Source of the DNA: Bacillota bacterium
Lineage (GTDB): Bacteria > Bacillota > Dethiobacteria > Dethiobacterales > Dethiobacteraceae
Length of the DNA stretch: 5,379 nt
NCBI GenBank assembly: GCA_012841735.1
Contig: DUUE01000400.1
Span: 1 to 5,379, forward strand
Reading direction: 5' to 3'
Shown: positions 1 to 5,379 of the stretch, in pieces
Layout of the letters: every line of letters begins with the position of its first letter
Numbering within the stretch: position 1 is the stretch's first letter
The notes under the pieces: generated by a model
Seen by the model: the letters and a program-made list of their open reading frames with translations, nothing else
Databases searched by the model: none
What the model was told of the DNA's origin: nothing
Program-made: the position numbers and the translations under genes

Positions 1-67
1 CGGGCTGAATAAGGTTAAGGCTGCGCAGTAAACACCGGGAGGGAGAATGTAAAAAATATTCAGATAT

Positions 68-96
68 TTTAAAATCAAAATTAAATATACTATTAT
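68..96 (+). promoter_or_regulatory. Candidate sigma-A type promoter upstream of the binding-protein gene
   Basis: An AT-rich stretch holds TTTAAA at 68-73 (4 of 6 matches to TTGACA) and TATTAT at 91-96 (5 of 6 to TATAAT), separated by 17 bases. An alternative -10, TATACT at 86-91, lacks a good -35 at the right distance. A start site near 103 would give a leader of roughly 80 bases before the gene at 182. AT-rich DNA produces such matches easily, so this is only a candidate. Confidence 0.32.
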
Positions 97-116
97 TAAG
101 ACAAGGAGGTGAAAAT

Positions 117-149
117 TAGCGGAAAGTGGCTGATGGCTGTGCACCGCTA
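117..149 (+). other. Possible leader hairpin between two Shine-Dalgarno-like sequences
   Basis: TAGCGG at 117-122 is complementary to CCGCTA at 144-149, leaving a 21-base loop. It lies just after an AAGGAGGT at 103-110 that has no ATG, GTG or TTG at usable spacing, and just before the real ribosome binding site at 167-173. It could modulate translation of the binding protein, but the stem is short and the loop large, so chance is a fair explanation. Confidence 0.2.
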
Positions 150-166
150 GAACGGTTGACTTGAAA

Positions 167-175
167 AAGGAGGGG
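167..175 (+). promoter_or_regulatory. Ribosome binding site of the solute-binding protein
   Basis: AAGGAGGGG contains a full AGGAGG core at 168-173, eight bases before the ATG at 182. This fixes the start of the gene, which also begins with a well-formed lipoprotein signal peptide. Confidence 0.8.
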
Positions 176-181
176 TAAAAG

Positions 182-1837
182 ATGTACAAAAAGTCGTTAC
201 TAAGAACGATTACAGTTTCACTAGTGATTTTCCTGGCCATGCTGCTCGTCCTGTCTGGTTGCAGCGGCAACAATGAACCGGCGAACAATAACAACAACGA
301 TAATAATAGCAACAACGGAGATCCGGTTGCTGAAGGCCCCAGACGGGGAGGAGAGGCGTACTTTTACTATGATCAGGATCCAACCACTTTTTTAGTTGGG
401 ACACTGTCACAACCGCACGGCGGTATAGGGCCATATTTTTATCCTGGGTTAGTCCGCCTGGATGTTGACCGCAATCCACACCCGTACGCAGCAAAGAGTT
501 GGGACATCTCCGAAGACTCCCGGACAATTACTTTTCATCTGAGGGATGACATCAGGTTTACGGACGGCGTGCCCCTTACATCGGCCGACGTCAAATGGAC
601 TTTCGAGGAGATCTCCGCCAAGCACAGTGCGCAGATGACACCTGTTTTTCAGCAGGTAACTTCCATTGAAACTCCTGACGATTACACAGTTGTTCTGAAC
701 TTTGACCAGCCTTACGGGCCGTTGTTTACCCTGCTCAGTGCCCCATTCTTCGGCATCCATCCCAAGCACAGGCTCGAAGGGAAAGACTTGCTGACAGACC
801 CGGAAGCCATGCTGGATGCAGTTGGCTGGGGACCCTACAAACTGGGCGAATGGAAACGCGGCGAGTATATCATCCTGGAAAGAAATGATGATTATTTCGA
901 GGAAGGCAAACCTTACCTTGACAGGCTTGTTTACAGGATGATCCCCGACGCCACGGCACAGCTGTATGCCTTTGAAAACCAGGAGATAGACATTATGGGA
1001 GCATCCGCCATTCTGGAGCATGTTCCCAGGCTGAGAGAAATCCCCTGGGTAGGCTACAGGGAAGGACTGGCGGATCCGGCCGGCATGGACCTTTTGTTTA
1101 ACCTGAAAAATGACAAGCTGTCGAAATATGAAGTGCGTAAGGCCATCTCCCATGCCATTGACCGTGAAATGCTGAACGATCTGGTCTGGATGGGCCTGGG
1201 CATCCCGGCAGTCAGCCATTTTTCACCGGAATTCGGTACTTTCTACAACCCCAAGGTAGACCTCTTGAAAAAATATGATTATGATCCCCAGAAGGCGGAA
1301 GAAATGCTTGATGCCGCCGGCTATCCGAGGGGGAAAGACGGTGTCAGGTTTGAACTGCGGCTGATTACCTCCAATACAAACACATATCTGAAAAATGCGC
1401 AGGAAGTCATTGTAGACCAACTGAGGGCCGTAGGCATCAAAGTGATACCGGAGAACTTCGACGTCACAGGTATTACCCAACGGGTTTACGAAACGCATAA
1501 TTTCGATATGAAAGTATGGCACTCTACCCAGGGTGCAGACCCCATTATCGGCGTGGAGCGCTGGTGTCTGAGCACCTACTACGGTTCCGGGCGCTTCGCC
1601 CAGAACCCAACGGGTTACGCCAACGAGAGAGTGGATGACCTGTTCTGGATAGCAAAAACCAGTGCTGTACCTGAAGAACGGACTGCAGCTTTCCATGAGA
1701 TTCAGGAGATCCTGGCAGAAGAAATACCCTACCTGCCGCTCAACAATCCGCCGGCAATTTCGCTCTATAATACCCGCCTGCAGGATTACGGTCTCTATCT
1801 CTATCATTACATCCAGGACGTCTGGGTAAAAGAATAA
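182..1837 (+). CDS. ABC transporter solute-binding lipoprotein, family 5 (peptide/nickel type)
   Basis: This 551-residue protein is the extracellular capture subunit of an oligopeptide/dipeptide/nickel-type ABC importer (family SBP_bac_5). Residues 1-27 form a lipoprotein signal peptide: MYKK with a later Arg, a hydrophobic core, and the lipobox L-S-G-C with Cys27 as the lipidated residue. Residues 28 to about 50 are an Asn-rich flexible linker. The family signature is clear at about residues 107-145 (SWDISEDSRTITFHLRDDIRF followed, with T-D-G, by PLTSADVKWTFE in pieces), and again at GWGPY (215-219) and the YDYDPQKAEEMLDAAGYPRG region (about 365-385). The length is normal for the family and I see no truncation. 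The two permeases downstream belong to the same transporter class and support the assignment. The substrate cannot be read from sequence: peptide, opine, metal chelate or another small molecule are all possible. The neighbouring UGSC selenoprotein hints at a specialised compound rather than general peptide uptake. Confidence 0.93.
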   Translation: MYKKSLLRTITVSLVIFLAMLLVLSGCSGNNEPANNNNNDNNSNNGDPVAEGPRRGGEAYFYYDQDPTTFLVGTLSQPHGGIGPYFYPGLVRLDVDRNPHPYAAKSWDISEDSRTITFHLRDDIRFTDGVPLTSADVKWTFEEISAKHSAQMTPVFQQVTSIETPDDYTVVLNFDQPYGPLFTLLSAPFFGIHPKHRLEGKDLLTDPEAMLDAVGWGPYKLGEWKRGEYIILERNDDYFEEGKPYLDRLVYRMIPDATAQLYAFENQEIDIMGASAILEHVPRLREIPWVGYREGLADPAGMDLLFNLKNDKLSKYEVRKAISHAIDREMLNDLVWMGLGIPAVSHFSPEFGTFYNPKVDLLKKYDYDPQKAEEMLDAAGYPRGKDGVRFELRLITSNTNTYLKNAQEVIVDQLRAVGIKVIPENFDVTGITQRVYETHNFDMKVWHSTQGADPIIGVERWCLSTYYGSGRFAQNPTGYANERVDDLFWIAKTSAVPEERTAAFHEIQEILAEEIPYLPLNNPPAISLYNTRLQDYGLYLYHYIQDVWVKE

Positions 1838-1840
1838 GCT

Positions 1841-1856
1841 GCAGGAGTGGTCCTGC
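1841..1856 (+). other. Hairpin just after the binding-protein stop codon
   Basis: GCAGGA, loop GTGG, TCCTGC forms a perfect 6-bp stem starting four bases after the TAA at 1835-1837. No U tract follows, so it is not a standard intrinsic terminator. A 3'-end stem directly after the binding-protein gene would fit the common arrangement in which the binding-protein mRNA segment is stabilised and made in excess over the permeases. Its 3' arm competes with the longer pairing 1847-1853/1874-1880. Confidence 0.45.
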
Positions 1857-2032
1857 CGCCATGGTTGTATCGGGGACCACAGGTGCCTGAAAAAGACATG
1901 GCGACAGGTATTGAACGGCTGGAGGCTGCTTTCATCGTCTTATCTTGCAGCAGGGGTTTCGCAAAAGCGCCTCCGGCTGTTCCTGTTTAAGCGGGAAAAT
2001 ATGACTCGCATGTACACAAAGGACTGTAGTGT

Positions 2033-2040
2033 AAAGGAGG
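2033..2040 (+). promoter_or_regulatory. Ribosome binding site that decides the TTG start of the selenoprotein
   Basis: AAAGGAGG ends eight bases before the TTG at 2049, which is near-ideal strength and spacing. In-frame alternatives further upstream (ATG at 2001 and 2010, TTG at 1911) lack a comparable site, so TTG 2049 is preferred. Confidence 0.75.
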
Positions 2041-2048
2041 TTATTTCC

Positions 2049-3665
2049 TTGACACCGGAAGATACTGTCTACACCTGTCTTGAACCAAGGGGCGAGATGC
2101 AGGATATCCAGCTCTCTCCTCTCAGTGCACGTGTGGATGACCTGCACGGGAAAACAATTTATTTTGTAGACAATGGTAAAAACGGCGCAGAACCGATTTT
2201 AAAGTCAATCATGGAGCTGATGGAAAAGGACTATCCGGAGGCAAAACTGGTTTTTTACCCCAAGACCACTGCTTATTCACGCCCCGAGCCGCAAAGCTGG
2301 TGGAAAGAGCTGGAGGATAATGCCGATGCAGCTGTGGTAGCCGTCGGCGATTGAGGCTCATGTACCATGTGGAGTGTCCACATGCAAGTTGAAATTGAAA
2401 AAAGAGGTATTCCCGCCGTCTCCATCATCACTACACCTTTCCTCCGGGACGCCCAGGCCTCGGCGGAAATGTTCGGTTATCCCGGAGTACGCAGAGTCGT
2501 GCTGCCTCATCCCGTCGGTGATAGTGCACGCAAAGACACTCCCGCCAAAGTTAAGGCGGCATTCGGCGACATTGTCACCGCCCTGACGGCGCCTTTAACG
2601 GAAGAGGAAAGCCGGACGGGAGTGCAGAAAGCTGTCCCGCGGGACAGAATTGTCTGCAAAGGCACCATTGATGAGGTTTACAGGTTTTTTGTTGAGAAGG
2701 GAATGTGTGACGGCCTGCCTATTGTCCCGCCCACGGAGGAAAGAGTAAAAAGAATGCTGGCGGGAACAAGCCATGCCCCCGATGAAGTCCTGGGGAAAAT
2801 GGATCCTGAACAGTGGGAAGTCACTGTGGAGAAAGTGGCAGTCAATGCCGCAATGTGCGGGTGCCTTCCCGAATATATGCCTGTCCTGCTGGCACTGGCG
2901 GAAGCGTTAATCGATTCCAGGACCATGACGGGAACATACGTCCGCAGTACCAGTTCGTTCGCCTTCTGGTCGGTGGTTAACGGCCCCATCGCAAAAGAAA
3001 TCGGCATGAATGCCAGAAACAATGCCCTGGGCCCCGGCAACAGGGCCAATGCCACCATCGGCCGTGCCATCAGGATGTTTTTAATCAATCTGGGCGGAAC
3101 AGAGCCGGGAGTAAACGATATGTCGTCAATCGGCAACGTCCTGAAATATGGTTTTGCTTTTGCGGAAAACGAAGCGGAAAGTCCCTGGGAACCGTATCAT
3201 GTCACCCATGGCTTTAAGCCGGAAGAGAGCACCATTACCATTTTCCGCTCCTGGGGTTTCCGTCCCACATCAATCACTGCCGGCAACGGCATGGGCCTGG
3301 CCAATATCGCCTGGAATGCCCAGGTCGTGGGCGGCGGAATGGTCATTCTCATGGACCCGCTGCTGGCAAAGGAACTGGCCGAGCAGGGGATTACGAAAAA
3401 GAATATTCAGGAATATCTTTACCAGAGCCTGCAGAGAAGCGTGCGGGAGTGGAAACAGCGTCCCAACTTCCGCCATGCATTTCTCGAATCGGGCGTCCCG
3501 GCATGGTACGCAGAGCTTGCCGATGACGTAATGATTCCCAGACTGGCAAGCCTGGACAGCGTGCAGACAATTGTTGTCGGCGGTCAGAACAATCCTTTTT
3601 ACCAGCTGTACGATGCGTCACCGCCGGTGAAAGGCATAACCATCTCTGTTGACAAGTGGAGGTAA
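2049..3665 (+). CDS. UGSC family selenoprotein with fused C-terminal domain (in-frame UGA read as Sec)
   Basis: One 538-residue protein, read through TGA at 2352-2354 as selenocysteine 102. The N-terminal part (about 1-195) is a UGSC-type domain. It has the GKTIYFVDNGK segment near residues 34-44, a run of small hydrophobic residues (AAVVAVGD) leading into U102-G-S-C105, then TMWSVHMQVEIEKRGIPAV. Sec102 and Cys105 form a UxxC pair, the usual layout of a redox active site. The C-terminal part (about 200-538) is the large domain I recall as found with UGSC proteins. It has CDGLPIVPPTEER (220-232), MCGC with Cys270 and Cys272, NGPI (311-314), a glycine/asparagine-rich segment with GPGNRANATIGRA, and ENEAESPWEP (from 373). 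No signal peptide or membrane segment is visible, so it is probably cytoplasmic. The biochemical reaction is unknown to me. Read conventionally this gene would be split into 2049-2354 and 2367-3665. The alternative, a pseudogene with a stop mutation, is unlikely because the TGA falls exactly on the motif's first residue and both halves are otherwise intact. Confidence 0.88.
2352..2354 (+). other. Selenocysteine codon (UGA, residue 102)
   Basis: TGA lies in frame between GTC GGC GAT and GGC TCA TGT, giving V-G-D-U-G-S-C. The reading frame stays open for 433 codons afterwards, including the final stop at 3663-3665. This is the family-defining motif, with Sec at the first position and Cys at the fourth. 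Decoding needs SelA, SelB, SelC and SelD, none of which is in the window. Confidence 0.88.
2366..2384 (+). promoter_or_regulatory. Candidate bacterial SECIS hairpin
   Basis: CATGTGGA (2366-2373) pairs perfectly with TCCACATG (2377-2384) around the triloop GTG. The loop begins 19 bases after the UGA, inside the distance range described for bacterial SECIS elements, and has G as its first base as the known consensus favours. If the closing A-U pair opens, the loop becomes AGTGT with G second, which still fits. The hairpin lies within the coding sequence, encoding residues just after the UGSC motif, as expected for bacteria, where SelB binds the stem-loop directly downstream of UGA. Confidence 0.72.
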
Positions 3666-3694
3666 CAAAGCAGGGATCTCTCTGCTTTGTTACC
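3661..3694 (+). other. Long perfect hairpin spanning the selenoprotein stop codon
   Basis: GGTAACAAAGCAG (3661-3673) and CTGCTTTGTTACC (3682-3694) are perfect 13-base complements around an 8-base loop. A G-U and a G-C pair can extend the stem inward. The stop codon TAA (3663-3665) is inside the 5' arm. No T tract follows; instead a small stem CCTGT/ACAGG (3694-3698 with 3703-3707) comes next. It may be a processing or stabilising element, or a weak terminator that lowers permease expression. Translation up to the stop would be expected to melt it, coupling structure to ribosome passage. Confidence 0.65.
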
Positions 3695-3731
3695 CTGTCC
3701 AAACAGGCCGGGTCAGTTCGGGGAGAACTAC

Positions 3732-3738
3732 GGAGGTG
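3732..3738 (+). promoter_or_regulatory. Ribosome binding site of the first permease
   Basis: GGAGGTG lies seven bases (counted from the end of GGAGG at 3736) before the ATG at 3744. It shows that the permease starts at 3744 and not at the in-frame TTG at 3687, which sits inside the hairpin at 3661-3694 and has no binding site. Confidence 0.82.
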
Positions 3739-3743
3739 AAATA

Positions 3744-4724
3744 ATGAGAAAAACAAAATCGATCCCTGTTTATATTCTGCAGCGTATCCTGCAGGTCATA
3801 CCCATTGTGCTGGGGACAATTTTTATTACTTTTCTCCTGCTGGAGCTCAGCGGAGATCCCATTACCGCCCTTGGCGGCGATTTCGCCCTGCCCGAAGAAA
3901 CTGTCGCCCATTTAACCAAAGTTTACGGTCTCGACAAGCCTGTCTATGAAAGGTTCTTCCTCTATATTTCAAAAGTATTGCGGGGAGATTTCGGCTACTC
4001 CTATAAACAGGGACGCCCTGTCATGGAAATTATCATGGAACGCATGCCCGCCACCCTCCTGCTGGGAGCGGCAACATATATCATCAGTACCTTGCTGGGT
4101 ATCGCCATGGGTGTCATTGCCGCCCTGAAACCGCGGTCCTGGCTTGACAACCTCATTGTAACCCTGTCAGTTATGGGCTTTTCCACGCCCGCCTTTTGGT
4201 TTGCACAGCTATCCATTTTCGTTTTCTCCGTCCTGCTGGGCTGGCTGCCCGGGTTTGGTATGCGCACCCTGGATATGGTGGATACAAGTCTGCTGGCCAT
4301 CATTATTGACCGGGCCAAATACCTGATTTTACCGGCCTTTGTGCTTTCCATCAACGGTCTGGCCACCCTTGCCCGCGTTACCAGGGCCAATATGCTTGAA
4401 GTTATGCACAGAGACTTTATCACCACGGCAAGAGCCAAAGGCTGTTCTGAATTTGTCGTGTTGATCCGTCATAAGCTGCGCAACATCATGCTGGTCCTCA
4501 TCACCCTGATCGGGCTGCGGGCAGGTATGCTGGTTTCCGGATCCGTCCTGATTGAAACAGTTTTTGCCTGGCCCGGCGTGGGCAGGCTGATGTACAATTC
4601 CATCAGCGCCCGCGATTTTCCCATTGTGCTGGGCGGGTTTTTAATCACGGCCGGGATGACAATCTTTATCAATCTGACAACAGACATTTTATATACAATC
4701 CTGGATCCCCGTGTCAGGTATTAG
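3744..4724 (+). CDS. ABC transporter permease, DppB/OppB/NikB type
   Basis: A 326-residue integral membrane protein, one half of the transmembrane channel of a peptide/nickel-type importer. It opens with a short basic segment and a first membrane helix (about residues 9-34). The DppB-type extracytoplasmic N-terminal segment follows, with YGLDKPVYERFFLY and RGDFGYSY. Further hydrophobic segments lie at about 102-126, 134-170, 193-212, 247-270 and 295-317. The cytoplasmic EAA-type loop that docks onto the ATPase is seen at about 223-247 (DFITTARAKG, then LIRHKLRN). The family C-terminal half is present with ETVFAWPGVGRLMY and the ending LDPRVRY. Length and motifs are complete. It follows the selenoprotein after 78 bases containing a strong hairpin and precedes the second permease by 46 bases. 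Which of the dpp, opp, app or nik groups it belongs to cannot be decided without a tree, so no symbol is given. Confidence 0.94.
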   Translation: MRKTKSIPVYILQRILQVIPIVLGTIFITFLLLELSGDPITALGGDFALPEETVAHLTKVYGLDKPVYERFFLYISKVLRGDFGYSYKQGRPVMEIIMERMPATLLLGAATYIISTLLGIAMGVIAALKPRSWLDNLIVTLSVMGFSTPAFWFAQLSIFVFSVLLGWLPGFGMRTLDMVDTSLLAIIIDRAKYLILPAFVLSINGLATLARVTRANMLEVMHRDFITTARAKGCSEFVVLIRHKLRNIMLVLITLIGLRAGMLVSGSVLIETVFAWPGVGRLMYNSISARDFPIVLGGFLITAGMTIFINLTTDILYTILDPRVRY

Positions 4725-4725
4725 A

Positions 4726-4738
4726 CTGCCTCTGGCAG
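4726..4738 (+). other. Small hairpin between the two permease genes
   Basis: CTGCC, loop TCT, GGCAG begins one base after the TAG stop at 4722-4724. The 5-bp stem has no U tract. Alone it is weak evidence, but it matches the position of hairpins just after the two preceding genes. Confidence 0.3.
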
Positions 4739-4770
4739 CATGTACATTAATTACGTAAGGGGGCGTATGC

Positions 4771-5379
4771 ATGGAACTGCAGACAAAGACGCAAGTACTG
4801 CACAATAATTTGGAAATGAGTTTTTCCAATCGTCTGCAAAAGTTTTTCCAATCCCTGCTGGATTTTTGGAAACGTTATAAAAAAACCAGGACTGCCGTCT
4901 TTGGCCTGGTGATAATTCTGCTCCTGGCCTTTGTTGCCATCAATGCTTCATGGCTGGCACCTTACGATCCCTATCAAATCACAAAAGACAGGTTTTCTCC
5001 GCCAACCGCCCAACACTGGCTGGGGACGGACGACATGGGCAGAGATATTTTGAGCAGGATTATTTACGGCTCAAGAGTTTCCCTGACGATTGGATTTTTT
5101 ATAGCAGCCCTGTCCATGACCATTGGTATTGTCATCGGCGCTGTTTCCGGTTATTTCGGGGGTAGAGTTGACGCCCTCCTGCAGCGCCTGGTGGAAATGA
5201 TCCAGATGATGCCCACCATGGTACTCATCATTGTTGTGCTGCTGTTACTGGGGGGCGGCATAGACAGAATTGTGATCATCATGGGGCTTCTGGGCTGGAC
5301 GGGAACAGCCCGTGTTGTCAGGGCCGAATTCCTTTCCCACCGGGAGCGGGAGTATGTTGAAGCCAGCAGGGCACTGGGC
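4771..5379 (+). CDS. ABC transporter permease, DppC/OppC/NikC type (3' end outside window)
   Basis: The first 203 residues of the partner permease, open to the last base. The ATG at 4771 follows AAGGGGG (4757-4763) at seven bases; the ATG at 4767 is in another frame. An N-terminal cytoplasmic tail of about 40 residues with a KRYKKTR basic stretch leads into membrane helix 1 (about 41-62). LAPYDPY (62-68) and HWLGTDDMGRDILSRIIYGSR (82-102) are hallmark DppC-type sequences. Helices follow at about 105-124 and 149-163, with QMMPT at 145-149 and a hydrophobic stretch at 167-176. The visible part ends within the EAA loop, EASRALG (197-203), which contacts the ATPase. It should pair with the DppB-type permease upstream to form the channel. 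Truncation is by the window edge, not by mutation. ATPase genes of the DppD/DppF type are expected downstream but not seen. Confidence 0.93.
   Translation, partial: MELQTKTQVLHNNLEMSFSNRLQKFFQSLLDFWKRYKKTRTAVFGLVIILLLAFVAINASWLAPYDPYQITKDRFSPPTAQHWLGTDDMGRDILSRIIYGSRVSLTIGFFIAALSMTIGIVIGAVSGYFGGRVDALLQRLVEMIQMMPTMVLIIVVLLLLGGGIDRIVIIMGLLGWTGTARVVRAEFLSHREREYVEASRALG

Larger units (their letters stand above)
1838..2048 (+). other. Structured 211-base intergenic region, no convincing gene or terminator
   Basis: This gap separates the binding-protein gene from the selenoprotein gene. It can be read in frame with the selenoprotein back to a TTG at 1911, but that stretch has no good ribosome binding site and its translation resembles nothing conserved, so I treat it as non-coding. 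It contains several complementary pairs: GCAGGA/TCCTGC (1841-1856), GTGGTCC/GGACCAC (1847-1853 with 1874-1880), and GGAGGC/GCCTCC (1921-1926 with 1969-1974, extendable by GCT/AGC across a one-base bulge). No T tract follows any of them. I found no convincing internal promoter, although a weak one cannot be excluded. Confidence 0.5.

Noticed and set aside
2..31. C-terminal end of an upstream gene (an open frame ending in TAA at 29-31)
   Set aside because: Only nine codons are visible and another frame closes at 10-12 equally well, so no gene can be supported.
66..75. ATTTTAAAAT palindrome as an operator
   Set aside because: It is a ten-base palindrome in an AT-rich stretch and is expected by chance; no second copy was seen.
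449..1219. Long minus-strand open frames opposite the binding-protein gene (also 1223-1807)
   Set aside because: They are antisense shadows of a clear family 5 binding protein, with no recognisable domain and no ribosome binding site noticed.
1911..2048. N-terminal extension of the selenoprotein from TTG 1911 or ATG 2001
   Set aside because: No comparable ribosome binding site precedes these starts, the translation looks non-conserved, and TTG 2049 has AAAGGAGG at ideal spacing.
2367..3665. A separate gene starting at ATG 2367
   Set aside because: The ATG lies inside the candidate SECIS stem, lacks a good ribosome binding site (only a weak GAGG at 2353-2356), and would begin just after the conserved UGSC motif. 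The upstream frame is continuous apart from the TGA.
3661..3694. Rho-independent terminator after the selenoprotein
   Set aside because: The stem is strong but is followed by CCTGTCCAAACAGG rather than a U tract, and the permeases of the same transporter follow at short distance.
4001..4438. Minus-strand open frame opposite the DppB-type permease
   Set aside because: It is composition-driven antisense to an intact, motif-complete permease.

Overview
The window reads as part of an operon, all on the + strand, from a bacterium that is probably a Gram-positive Firmicute of the Clostridia type (Peptococcaceae-like). That placement is an inference from strong AGGAGG ribosome binding sites, a lipoprotein-type solute-binding protein with an Asn-rich linker, use of a TTG start, mid-range base composition and apparent use of selenocysteine. 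No ribosomal or phylogenetic marker is present, so the assignment is tentative.

Layout: positions 1-181 are a leader with an AT-rich promoter-like stretch, an unused Shine-Dalgarno-like sequence and a small possible hairpin. Positions 182-1837 encode a family 5 (oligopeptide/nickel type) ABC solute-binding lipoprotein. A 211-base structured gap follows. Positions 2049-3665 encode one long protein of the UGSC family, interrupted by an in-frame TGA at 2352-2354. Positions 3744-4724 encode a DppB-type permease, and 4771-5379 encode the first 203 residues of a DppC-type permease that runs off the window.

The main result is the TGA. A standard gene caller would report two proteins here, one ending at 2354 and one starting at 2367. 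They are in the same frame, and the TGA together with the next three codons reads U-G-S-C, the motif that gives the UGSC (seleno)protein family its name. A perfect 8-bp hairpin with a G-starting triloop begins 11 bases after the TGA, at the position expected for a bacterial SECIS element. I therefore annotate a single selenoprotein of about 538 residues, starting at a TTG (2049) that has a near-ideal ribosome binding site.

Working model (inference): the lipoprotein captures an oligopeptide-like or metal-chelate-like compound outside the cell, and the two permeases import it with ATPases probably encoded just downstream. The selenoprotein, placed between the binding protein and the permeases, may act on the imported compound through a Sec/Cys redox pair. 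Each of the three gene boundaries carries a GC-containing hairpin without a U tract, which suggests one transcript with segment-specific mRNA stability rather than separate terminated units.
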